DNA of 64,000 nt from Streptomyces plumbidurans (GTDB taxonomy: Bacteria; Actinomycetota; Actinomycetes; Streptomycetales; Streptomycetaceae). Below, piece by piece: positions 56,859-64,000 of this stretch (positions within the stretch are counted from its first letter, which is position 1; every line of letters begins with the position of its first letter). Below the pieces are notes generated by a model. The model ran no database searches, was not told the origin of the DNA, and saw only the letters and a program-made list of their open reading frames with translations. The stretch is from NCBI RefSeq assembly GCF_019857225.1, contig NZ_JAFJSY010000001.1, forward strand, positions 62,001 to 126,000, read 5' to 3'. The translations under genes were made by a program, and so were the position numbers.

Positions 56859-57653
56859 TCAGATGACGTTCAGCGCGGCCGCGCAGCCCACCCCGCCGAG
56901 CAGCATGAACACCGGCATCAGAACCTTGAGCTCGACCCAGCTGCCCGCACGGAACCGCATGAACTTCGGCGGGCCGATCGGGTACCAGCGCTTGCGGCCC
57001 ACCGGGATCGGCCACAGTATCGGGCAGCCGGAGACCGTCAGCGCGTCCCCGATGTCGTGCACCAGCGCGCCCAGCACGATCGGCAGCCCCAGCCACAGGT
57101 ACTGCTGGCCCGGCTCCGTGAACAGCCAGTGCGAGCCGTTGCCCGGCTTGTCCAGGACCTGGGCGAGGATCCAGGCGCTGGTGGCGGCCAGCAGCCAGAC
57201 CAGGACGTCGCTGCTGGAGCCGCGGGCCGCCCGCCACAGCAGGCCCTCGATGGCCAGCACCATGTGGACGAAGAGGATGGCGAGGACCGCCCAGCGGCCA
57301 CCCGTGATGGCGAGGACCGACGTACCTCCGCCGATCAGGACCGCCCAGAGCCAGGTGTGGGTGAGTGTGCGGTGGCCGCCGGAGCGGCGCGGGTCGCCCT
57401 TCTTCTTCGTCGCCTTGTAGACGCCGTAGGAGAGCTTGTCGACGATCTCGCACAGCGCGCGGGAGAGGGGGCCGAAGGCCCTGGAGATGGTGGCGGCCTT
57501 GTGGTCCAGGTCCGGGGCGAGTGCGGCTCCGGCGCAGATCAGCGAGCCGACCAGGAGGACCGGCCAGGGCATGGAATGCCCGGCCGCGGCGGCAGCCGCA
57601 CCGACGCCGAGCCAGGCGGCCGCGCCCGACAATGAGTGTGCTGGTCCCATCAT
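56859..57653 (-). CDS. membrane-bound metal-dependent hydrolase (YdjM/DUF457)
   Basis: 264 aa from ATG 57653 (MMGPAHSLSGAAAW), with GGGGA at good distance; ATG 57671 would add 6 residues. Six or so TM helices with the family histidines and acidic residues: HSLSG, PDLDHK, GGHRTLTHTW, LVHDIGDALT. This is the DUF457 pattern of inner-membrane hydrolases; the E. coli YdjM is LexA controlled. Substrate unknown. Divergent from the helicase gene. Confidence 0.88.
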   Translation of the reverse strand: MMGPAHSLSGAAAWLGVGAAAAAAGHSMPWPVLLVGSLICAGAALAPDLDHKAATISRAFGPLSRALCEIVDKLSYGVYKATKKKGDPRRSGGHRTLTHTWLWAVLIGGGTSVLAITGGRWAVLAILFVHMVLAIEGLLWRAARGSSSDVLVWLLAATSAWILAQVLDKPGNGSHWLFTEPGQQYLWLGLPIVLGALVHDIGDALTVSGCPILWPIPVGRKRWYPIGPPKFMRFRAGSWVELKVLMPVFMLLGGVGCAAALNVI

Positions 57654-57798
57654 GGCCGTTCCCCGCCCCATTCCTCTTGTGCCGCTGTCCAGTTGACCGG
57701 GTGCGCTGACACTCCGTCGGCGTCACAGCGTACTGCTCGTGATCTTCGTGCCGGCAACCGATTCCCCCATGAGCGGGGACGCCAGGCAAGATGGGTGC

Positions 57799-60312
57799 GT
57801 GACCCTCATCGATCAGCTGCCGCAGACCGCCGACCCCGACGCCCTCTACGAAGCCTTCGAGTCGTGGGCCGGGGAGCGCGGTCTCACGCTCTACCCCCAC
57901 CAGGAGGAGGCGCTGATCGAGGTGGTCTCCGGTGCGAACGTGATCGTGTCGACGCCCACCGGGTCCGGCAAGAGCATGATCGCGGCGGGTGCGCACTTCG
58001 CCGCCCTCGCCCGGGACGAGGTCACCTTCTACACGGCACCGATCAAGGCGCTGGTGTCGGAGAAGTTCTTCGAGCTGTGCAAGCTCTTCGGCACCGAGAA
58101 CGTCGGCATGCTGACCGGTGACGCGTCCGTGAACTCCGATGCGCCCGTGATCTGCTGCACCGCCGAGGTCCTCGCCTCGATCGCGCTGCGTGACGGCAAG
58201 AACGCGGACATCGGTCAGGTCGTCATGGACGAGTTCCACTTCTACGCGGAGGCCGATCGCGGCTGGGCCTGGCAGATCCCGATCCTGGAGCTGCCACAGG
58301 CGCAGTTCGTCCTGATGTCCGCGACGCTCGGTGACGTCTCGATGTTCGAGAAGGACCTCACCCGGCGCACCGGCCGCCCGACGGCGGTGGTCCGCTCGGC
58401 GACGCGTCCCGTGCCGCTGTCCTACGAGTACCGGCTCACCCCGCTCACCGAGACGCTCACCGAGCTCCTGGAGACCAGGCAGGCGCCGGTCTACATCGTG
58501 CACTTCACGCAGGCGCAGGCGGTGGAGCGGGCGCAGGCGCTGATGAGCATCAACATGTGCACGCGCGAGGAGAAGGACCAGATCGCCGACCTGATCGGCA
58601 ACTTCCGCTTCACCACCAAGTTCGGCCGCAACCTCTCCCGCTACGTCCGCCACGGCATCGGTGTCCATCACGCCGGCATGCTGCCCAAGTACCGGCGCCT
58701 GGTGGAGAAGCTGGCGCAGGCCGGGCTGCTGAAGGTCATCTGCGGCACGGACACTCTCGGAGTCGGCGTCAACGTCCCCATCCGCACCGTGCTGTTCACG
58801 GCGTTGACCAAGTACGACGGCAGCCGGGTGCGCACGCTCCGCGCCCGTGAGTTCCACCAGATCGCCGGGCGGGCCGGGCGGGCCGGCTTCGACACGGCGG
58901 GCTTCGTCGTCGCGCAGGCGCCCGAGCACGTCATCGAGAACGAGAAGGCGCTCGCCAAGGCGGGCGACGACCCCAAGAAGCGCCGCAAGGTCGTGCGCAA
59001 GAAGGCACCCGAGGGCTTCGTCGCCTGGACGGAGAACACCTTCGAGAAGCTCATCGCCTCCGACCCGGAGCCGCTGACCTCCCGCTTCAGGGTGACGCAC
59101 ACGATGCTGCTGTCGGTGATCGCACGCCCGGGCAACGCCTTCGAGGCGATGCGGCACCTCCTGGAGGACAACCACGAGCCGCGCAAGCAGCAGCTTCGGC
59201 ACATTCGGCGCGCGATCGCCATCTACCGTTCGCTGCTGGACGGCGGCATCGTCGAGAGGCTCGACGAGCCGGACGCCACCGGCCGCATCGTCCGCCTCAC
59301 GGTGGACCTGCAGCAGGACTTCGCCCTCAACCAGCCGCTGTCCACGTTCGCCCTCGCCGCGTTCGAACTGCTCGACCCCGATTCGCCGTCCTACGCCCTG
59401 GACATGGTCTCCGTCGTCGAGTCGACACTGGACGATCCGCGGCAGATCCTCGTCGCCCAGCTGAACAAGGCCAAGGGCGAGGCGGTGGCCGCGATGAAGG
59501 CGGACGGCGTCGAGTACGAGGAACGCATGGAGCGCCTGCAGGACATCAGCTACCCCAAGCCCCTGGAGGAGCTGCTCTTCCACGCGTACAACACCTACCG
59601 CAAGAGCCACCCGTGGGTGGGCGACCATCCGTTGTCGCCGAAGTCCGTGATCCGCGACATGTACGAACGGGCCATGTCCTTCACGGAGTTGGTGTCCTTC
59701 TACGAGCTGGCCCGCACCGAGGGCATCGTGCTGCGCTACCTCGCCAGCGCCTTCAAGACCCTCGACCACAACATCCCGGACGACCTCAAGTCCGAGGACC
59801 TGCAGGACCTCATCGAGTGGCTCGGCGAGATGGTCCGCCAGGTCGACTCCAGCCTGCTCGACGAGTGGGAACAGCTCGCCAACCCGGAGGAGCTGACCGC
59901 CGAGGAGGCCCAGGAGAAGGCCGACGAGGTCAAGCCGGTCACCAGCAACGCCCGCGCCTTCCGGGTCCTGGTCCGCAACGCCATGTTCCGGCGCGTCGAA
60001 CTCGCCGCCCTCGACCAGGTCGAGGAGCTGGGCGAGATGGACGCCGACGCCGGATGGGACGCCGACGCGTGGGGCGAGGCCATGGACAAGTACTGGGACG
60101 AGTACGAGGACCTTGGCACCGGCCCGGATGCGCGCGGCCCCAAGCTGCTGATCATCGAGGAGGACGCGGAGCACGGCCTGTGGCGGGTCCGCCAGACTTT
60201 CGCCGATCCGAACGGCGACCACGACTGGGGCATCAGCGCGGAGATCGACCTCGCTGCATCCGACGCCGAGGGCCGTGCGATCGTACGTGTCACCGACGTC
60301 GGCCAGCTGTGA
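57799..60312 (+). CDS. DEAD/DEAH-box helicase with DUF3516-type C-terminus
   Basis: 837 aa from GTG 57799 (MTLIDQLPQTADP); ATG 57739 would add 20 poorly conserved residues. SF2 helicase: Q-like LYPHQEEAL, Walker A STPTGSGKS at 51-59, DEFH box at 144-147, SAT (LMSATLGD), HHAGMLPKYR and QIAGRAGRAG (motif VI). The C-terminal half is the long Ski2/Lhr-type extension found in actinobacteria. Likely RNA or DNA unwinding in repair or RNA decay. TesB gene follows at 19 nt. Confidence 0.92.
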   Translation: MTLIDQLPQTADPDALYEAFESWAGERGLTLYPHQEEALIEVVSGANVIVSTPTGSGKSMIAAGAHFAALARDEVTFYTAPIKALVSEKFFELCKLFGTENVGMLTGDASVNSDAPVICCTAEVLASIALRDGKNADIGQVVMDEFHFYAEADRGWAWQIPILELPQAQFVLMSATLGDVSMFEKDLTRRTGRPTAVVRSATRPVPLSYEYRLTPLTETLTELLETRQAPVYIVHFTQAQAVERAQALMSINMCTREEKDQIADLIGNFRFTTKFGRNLSRYVRHGIGVHHAGMLPKYRRLVEKLAQAGLLKVICGTDTLGVGVNVPIRTVLFTALTKYDGSRVRTLRAREFHQIAGRAGRAGFDTAGFVVAQAPEHVIENEKALAKAGDDPKKRRKVVRKKAPEGFVAWTENTFEKLIASDPEPLTSRFRVTHTMLLSVIARPGNAFEAMRHLLEDNHEPRKQQLRHIRRAIAIYRSLLDGGIVERLDEPDATGRIVRLTVDLQQDFALNQPLSTFALAAFELLDPDSPSYALDMVSVVESTLDDPRQILVAQLNKAKGEAVAAMKADGVEYEERMERLQDISYPKPLEELLFHAYNTYRKSHPWVGDHPLSPKSVIRDMYERAMSFTELVSFYELARTEGIVLRYLASAFKTLDHNIPDDLKSEDLQDLIEWLGEMVRQVDSSLLDEWEQLANPEELTAEEAQEKADEVKPVTSNARAFRVLVRNAMFRRVELAALDQVEELGEMDADAGWDADAWGEAMDKYWDEYEDLGTGPDARGPKLLIIEEDAEHGLWRVRQTFADPNGDHDWGISAEIDLAASDAEGRAIVRVTDVGQL

Positions 60313-60331
60313 GCCAAGGAGAACCCCACGC

Positions 60332-61198
60332 ATGACGAACCCGGCCGAGAGCCTCGTCGACCTGCTCGACCTGGAACGGATCGAGGTCAACATCTTCCGT
60401 GGGCGCAGCCCGAACGAGTCCCTGCAACGGGTCTTCGGCGGGCAGGTGGCGGGCCAGGCACTGGTCGCCGCCGCACGCACCACGGACGGTGATCGTCCGG
60501 TGCATTCGCTGCACGCGTACTTCCTGCGCCCGGGGCGGCCGGGCGTTCCGATCGTGTACCAGGTGGAACGGGTGCGGGACGGCAGATCGTTCACGACCCG
60601 TAGGGTCACCGCCGTGCAGCAGGGCCGCACGATCTTCAATCTCACCGCCTCCTTTCACAAGCCTGAGGAAGGATCCTTCGAGCATCAGCTGCCGCCGGCT
60701 CGCAAGGTCCCCGACCCGGAGTCCCTGCCGACGGTCACTCAGGAGATCCGTGAGCATCACGGCGATCTGCCCGAGCAGTTGGAGCGGATGGCACGCCGCC
60801 AGCCCTTCGACATCCGCTATGTGGACCGGCTGCGCTGGACGCCCGAAGAGGTCAAGGACGCCGAGCCACGCAGCGCCGTGTGGATGCGCGCGGTCGGACC
60901 GTTGGGGGACGACCCGGTCGTGCACACCTGCGCGCTGACCTACGCCAGCGACATGACCCTCCTGGACGCCGTCCGCATCCCGGTCCAACCCCTGTGGGGC
61001 CCGCGCACCTTCGACATCGCGTCGCTGGACCACGCCATGTGGTTCCACCGGCCCTTCCGCGCGGACGAGTGGTTCCTCTACGACCAGGAGTCGCCGATCG
61101 CGACGGGCGGACGGGGCCTGGCTCGTGGACGGATCTACGACGCCGAGGGCCGGCTGCTCGTGTCCGTGGTCCAGGAAGGTCTGTTCCGGGCGCTGTGA
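60332..61198 (+). CDS. tesB: acyl-CoA thioesterase II
   Basis: 288 aa from ATG 60332, with AAGGAG upstream. Double hot-dog fold: VFGGQVAGQALVAAARTTD, VHSLHAYFLRPGRPGVPIVYQVERVRDGRSF in the first half; ASLDHAMWFHRPFRADEWFLYDQESPIATGGRGLARGRIYDAEGRLLVSVVQEG in the second, with the catalytic Asp of LDHAMWFH and the Gln of VVQEG. Hydrolyses medium/long acyl-CoA in the cytoplasm. Full length. Confidence 0.96.
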   Translation: MTNPAESLVDLLDLERIEVNIFRGRSPNESLQRVFGGQVAGQALVAAARTTDGDRPVHSLHAYFLRPGRPGVPIVYQVERVRDGRSFTTRRVTAVQQGRTIFNLTASFHKPEEGSFEHQLPPARKVPDPESLPTVTQEIREHHGDLPEQLERMARRQPFDIRYVDRLRWTPEEVKDAEPRSAVWMRAVGPLGDDPVVHTCALTYASDMTLLDAVRIPVQPLWGPRTFDIASLDHAMWFHRPFRADEWFLYDQESPIATGGRGLARGRIYDAEGRLLVSVVQEGLFRAL

Positions 61199-61219
61199 GT
61201 CACGCGGTCCTGTGACGTC

Positions 61220-62272
61220 TCACTCCGTCTTGCGGCGCAGCCAGCCGAGCAGGGTGCGGGGGCGCGCCGCTTCCTGGGGGGTTGGCTGGCTCTGTTCGAT
61301 GGTTGCCGGTGGTGTGGGTTGTGTCTGCTTCGGTACTTCAGCGGGCCTTGGCTCGGGAGCCGGGCGTGGGGCGGGAGTCGACCGAAGCGGCGCGAAGTTT
61401 GGGCGCGGTGTGAGGCTTGGGCGCGGTGTGGGGCTCGGGCGCGACACGGGGCCTGGGCATGGCGAGGGAGTTGGACGCAGCGCCGGGGTTGGGCGCGGCG
61501 CGGGCTGGAGCCTGCGTGCGTCGCTCACCGCCTGGGCGAGGTCGGCCCGCAGCCAGCCGATCTCGTCCGGGTCCTGTGCCATGGTGATGCGCTCGGCCAG
61601 GTGCGCGGCGGGCGAGTCGGGGGCGCCGTGAGCCGGAGTCCTGGGCCGGAACCGGTTCAAGTGGGTGCGCTCATAGGGGTCCTGCACGATCTCCGCGACC
61701 TGAACGGCATCGAGCAGCGACGCCACGGCGGCGGCATGCGCCCAAGGATGGTCGCCGGCCTGACGCCGCAGGAAGCCCAGATGCCGACCCCGCCAGTTCC
61801 GGGGCCGCAGATCCAGCCCGTCCGCCAGCTGTCCGCGTACATCGGCGGGCGTACGGCCGCTCAGCAAGGGCGCGTTGGTCTCGTCGGCCTCGAACTGGGC
61901 GAGCTCTTCGGCCAGATAGAGCCAGACGACGGCCCGATAGCGGTTGAGATAGAACCGCACCGGGACGACGACGCCGAGCCGGGCCAGCCTGGTGAACCTG
62001 CCGTGGGACACCTCCAGCAGCTCCGCGCCCTCCCGGGCGCCCACGGTCTCGACCCGCTTCTTCAGCGCCTCGGGAAAACCCTCTTCGGCATGCAGCCGGT
62101 CGATCTCGCTGCGGGCGACCCGCAGCCCCCCGCCCCCTTCATCGGGCATCGTGCGGATGTGTCCGAGATTCACCGCGAGGTCGAACTCCCCTCGCCTGAG
62201 ACCCAGTTCCCGGCAGGCCCGGCTCGGCGTGCAGGAGGCGCTGGGTGATTGCGTGACGATGTTGCCTGACAT
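61220..62272 (-). CDS. DUF6397-like protein with proline/arginine-rich tail
   Basis: 350 aa from ATG 62272, with GGGGGAG upstream; the open frame to 62533 enters the next gene. The first 230 residues look folded, with a DNA-binding-like start (ACRELGLRRGEFDLAVNLGHI, EIDRLHAEEGFPEAL) and EVSHGRFTRLARLGVVVPVRFYLNRYRAVVWLYLAEELAQFE. The last 110 residues are Pro/Arg/Thr repeats (PAPRPTPALRPTPSPCP) and end in LLGWLRRKTE. Streptomyces family without known function. Confidence 0.8.
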   Translation of the reverse strand: MSGNIVTQSPSASCTPSRACRELGLRRGEFDLAVNLGHIRTMPDEGGGGLRVARSEIDRLHAEEGFPEALKKRVETVGAREGAELLEVSHGRFTRLARLGVVVPVRFYLNRYRAVVWLYLAEELAQFEADETNAPLLSGRTPADVRGQLADGLDLRPRNWRGRHLGFLRRQAGDHPWAHAAAVASLLDAVQVAEIVQDPYERTHLNRFRPRTPAHGAPDSPAAHLAERITMAQDPDEIGWLRADLAQAVSDARRLQPAPRPTPALRPTPSPCPGPVSRPSPTPRPSLTPRPNFAPLRSTPAPRPAPEPRPAEVPKQTQPTPPATIEQSQPTPQEAARPRTLLGWLRRKTE

Positions 62273-62400
62273 GGTCGGTCTCCCCCGTGGAGCAAGTGGT
62301 CGGCGCCGTCTGCGCGACCTCGGTGAAAAAACCGTAGCCGCTTCGGCCGATCTTGTGGCGGGCCTGTGGATAACTCCACGGGAGAGGGCGAACCCGCAGG

Positions 62401-62814
62401 TCAGGAATCTGCGGTCGGGCTTCCCTCGGGCTGCCGAGCCTCTACGTCGAGGTGCTCTCCGACCCGGTTGACGAGCAGGGTCATCTCGTAGGCGATCTGG
62501 CCGATGTCGGCTTCCGCGCCGCTGAGCACACACAGGCAGCTGCTGTTTCCGGCGGCGGTGACGAACAGCACCGCGTCGTCGAACTCGACCATCGTCTGGC
62601 GTACTCTGCCCGCGCCGAAGTAACGTCCCGAGCCTTTGGCCAGGCTGTGCAGCCCGGACGAGACGGCGGCAAGGTGTTCGGCGTCCTCGCGCCGCAGCCC
62701 CGTACTTGCCCCCGTCACCAGCCCGTCGTTGGACAGGACCAGAGCGTGCCGTACATGTTCGACACGCTCGGTCAGATCGTCCAGCAGCCAGTCAAGCCCC
62801 TGGTTCTGCTCCAT
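62401..62814 (-). CDS. roadblock/LC7 domain protein
   Basis: 137 aa from ATG 62814 (MEQNQGLDWLLDDL), with GGAG upstream. Roadblock fold: LDDLTERVEHVRHALVLSNDGLVTGASTGLRREDAEHLAAVSSGLHSLAKG and VVEFDD-like strand MVEFDDAVLFVTAAGNSSCLCVLSG. In Streptomyces such proteins usually sit in conservons beside a sensor kinase and small GTPase; here those are absent, so this is a stand-alone copy. Likely a regulator of a small GTPase (MglA-like). Confidence 0.92.
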   Translation of the reverse strand: MEQNQGLDWLLDDLTERVEHVRHALVLSNDGLVTGASTGLRREDAEHLAAVSSGLHSLAKGSGRYFGAGRVRQTMVEFDDAVLFVTAAGNSSCLCVLSGAEADIGQIAYEMTLLVNRVGEHLDVEARQPEGSPTADS

Positions 62815-62907
62815 GTTCCGGTCTCCCCGTGTGACGACTCCCCCTGGCCGGAGGATCTCCTCGCCACCCTTCACCACCACCGGCCCACGAGCAAGGAGGA
62901 TAGGGGC

Positions 62908-63336
62908 ATGGCTCAGAAGATGACCGATGAGGAATGGCGGGCGTTCGTGTCACACGGCACGCGCACCGGCAAGCTGTCGACCGTCCGGGCTGACGGAAGC
63001 CCGCATGTGGCGCCGATCTGGTTCGTGCTCGACGGGGACGACCTGGTGTTCAATACCGGCAAAGACACGGTCAAGGGACGGAATCTGGCTCGCGACGGCC
63101 GAGTCGCCCTATGCGTCGACGACGACCGGCCGCCGTTCGACTTCGTGGTGCTGCAGGGCCGTGCCCGGATCTCGGAGGATCTCGGGGAGGTGCGGCACTG
63201 GGCCGCCAGGATCGGGGCCCGGTACATGGGTGAGGAACGTGCGGAGGAGTTCGGGGAGCGCAACGGCGTTCCGGGCGAACTCCTTGTGCGCGTCGGGATC
63301 GAGAAGGTTTTGGCGCACAAGGCGATCGCGAGCTGA
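62908..63336 (+). CDS. PPOX-class F420-dependent-type enzyme
   Basis: 142 aa from ATG 62908, with AAGGAGGA upstream. Split-barrel flavin/F420 fold: WRAFVSHGTRTGKLSTVRADGSPHVAPIWFVLDGDDLVFNTGKDTVKGRNLARDGRVALCVDDD, typical of the TIGR03618-like group. It would reduce a small substrate with F420H2 or bind flavin or heme derivatives. Divergent from the roadblock gene, 93 nt apart. Confidence 0.9.
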   Translation: MAQKMTDEEWRAFVSHGTRTGKLSTVRADGSPHVAPIWFVLDGDDLVFNTGKDTVKGRNLARDGRVALCVDDDRPPFDFVVLQGRARISEDLGEVRHWAARIGARYMGEERAEEFGERNGVPGELLVRVGIEKVLAHKAIAS

Positions 63337-63394
63337 GCGGTCCTGTCCCCGGGCGGCCGGATCCTCTTGGAGGGTGGCCGTCAGCCGGCCGAGG

Positions 63395-63431
63395 CGCGAC
63401 GCCGGACGGTGTGCATCCGCCCGGCGTCGCG
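63395..63431. terminator. hairpin after the PPOX gene
   Basis: Arms 63395-63405 and 63421-63431 are exact 11-bp inverses; inside the 15-nt loop a CGG/CCG pair may extend the stem. It lies 58 nt after the PPOX stop, and 8 nt before the stop of a possible gene remnant on the opposite strand. Confidence 0.6.
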
Positions 63432-63438
63432 GTTGCGG

Positions 63439-63598
63439 CTAGGCCGAGCGGCAACGCGGCACAGCCCAGGTGGTCTCGGGTGTGGCGGTGGTCAGGCCCA
63501 GGGTGCCGCCCGTGATCGCGTTCTCCGCGATGTCCAGCGCGGTGTGCGCAGGGATCAAGAAGCAAGAGGGGCCGGGAGTCTTGATCGTTACAGGTGGC
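63439..63598 (-). pseudogene. possible gene remnant (C-terminal fragment)
   Basis: The leftward frame ending at TAG 63441-63439 reads a protein-like sequence, with TALDIAENAITGGTLGLTT and ATPETTWAVPRCRSA before the stop. Only a TTG at 63558 offers a start and it has no RBS. The frame lacks a convincing N-terminus, so this may be the broken end of a larger gene. It lies in an otherwise empty 281-nt gap. Low confidence; a very short real gene is the other choice. Confidence 0.25.
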
Positions 63599-63617
63599 CG
63601 CTGATTGGCTGGCCGAC

Positions 63618-64000
63618 ATGGATGATCTCGGACCCGTAGTGTGGCCGCCTGTACCGATCAAGACCGAGAGGCTCGTGTTGCGTGAGCCTGAGGCCCGGGA
63701 CCGTGCGTCGTTCCTTGAGCTGTACGCCTCGTCGGAGGTGCACACCTATCTCGGCGGCCCTCGCCCGCGTGACGAACTCGAGCGCGAGATGCCCGGGGTG
63801 CCCGGGCGGCGGCCCGGGAGTTTCGTCGTCGATCTCGACGGGGCGATGATCGGTCAGATCCTGCTCAGGAGGGCAACAGAGCACCTGTGTCCCGTTGCCG
63901 TGGGGAAGGTCGATCTTGGCTACCTCTTCCTGCCGCGGGCGTGGGGATTCGGGTATGCCTCCGAGGCGTGCGCGGCTGCCCTGGACTGGCTCGCAGGCGT
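63618..64000 (+). CDS. GNAT-family N-acetyltransferase, cut by the window end
   Basis: Starts at ATG 63618 (MDDLGPVVWPPVPIKTERLVLREPE) and stays open to base 64000, 127 residues visible. RimJ/RimL-like: RLVLREPEARDRASFLELYAS in the N-terminal arm, then the beta-strand VDLGYLFLPRAWGFGYASEACAAAL that precedes acetyl-CoA binding (R-x-x-G-x-G variant, WGFGYASE). The C-terminus is outside the window. It acetylates an amine; substrate unknown. Confidence 0.85.
   Translation, partial: MDDLGPVVWPPVPIKTERLVLREPEARDRASFLELYASSEVHTYLGGPRPRDELEREMPGVPGRRPGSFVVDLDGAMIGQILLRRATEHLCPVAVGKVDLGYLFLPRAWGFGYASEACAAALDWLAG

Noticed and set aside
54844..60645. 1933-residue open frame on the lower strand
   Set aside because: It runs antisense through the sigma, anti-sigma, L31, helicase and thioesterase genes, all clearly real; long antisense frames are expected at this GC content. 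Only the 56859-57653 stretch of this strand is coding, and in a different frame.

Overview
The window is high-GC actinobacterial DNA, almost certainly from a Streptomyces chromosome. Reasons: very high GC with strong third-position GC bias, many GTG starts, many ATGA/GTGA stop-start overlaps, a complete whiE-type spore-pigment type II polyketide locus, a roadblock/LC7 protein, a PPOX/F420-type enzyme, and several actinobacterial families (WYL regulator, FemAB-like proteins, class F-like sortase). No tRNA, rRNA, CRISPR array, transposase or prophage gene was seen. All identifications come from reading the translations; no database search was run.

Layout. (1) 1-11.8 kb: the right end of a secondary-metabolite locus. 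It holds the end of an MFS exporter, two small proteins, a 2743-aa single-polypeptide type I PKS (acyl/aryl-AMP ligase-ACP-KS-AT-DH-KR-ACP-TE) and a flavin-dependent halogenase. PKS and halogenase are separated by a 10-codon minigene that looks like a duplicated start site. (2) 11.8-16.8 kb: divergent pairs, VOC protein/WYL regulator and GntR regulator/mannonate-dehydratase-like enzyme, then a P450. (3) 16.8-27.6 kb: a secreted beta-helix protein and an O-methyltransferase, convergent across a strong hairpin with the whiE-like operon (SchA/CurD protein, cupin, KS-alpha, KS-beta, ACP, aromatase, cyclase). A class F-like sortase and a small cell-wall/membrane-anchored protein sit between that operon and its FAD hydroxylase (whiE ORFVIII type). 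(4) 27.9-39.4 kb: a compact, co-directional exopolysaccharide locus: Gfo/Idh oxidoreductase, Wzz-like protein, polysaccharide deacetylase, MurJ-like flippase, Wzy/ligase-like membrane protein, initiating sugar transferase, Alg14/Alg13-like glycosyltransferase, two FemAB-like proteins, UDP-sugar dehydrogenase, and a double-psi-barrel lipoprotein. (5) 39.4-48.5 kb: carboxylate-type MFS, PntA/PntB transhydrogenase, YjbQ protein, FAD monooxygenase, MltG, and an ABC exporter divergent from a MarR regulator. (6) 49-57 kb: L,D-transpeptidase-like lipoprotein, a heterodimeric ABC exporter with complementary broken ATP sites (one subunit with a 10-copy pentad tail), a lipoprotein beside an ECF sigma/anti-sigma pair, a DUF5709-like protein, L31 type B and a membrane hydrolase. 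(7) 57.7-64 kb: DEAD-box helicase, TesB thioesterase, a proline-rich DNA-binding-like protein, roadblock protein, PPOX enzyme, and a GNAT enzyme cut by the window end.

How they fit together. The PKS probably activates a carboxylic (likely aryl) starter, extends it with malonate to an unsaturated acid and releases it by TE; the halogenase would chlorinate the product and the MFS would export it. The whiE genes make the grey spore pigment. The neighbouring polysaccharide genes and the sortase/anchor pair suggest that this part of the chromosome is concerned with the spore or cell surface, which is inference from position only.
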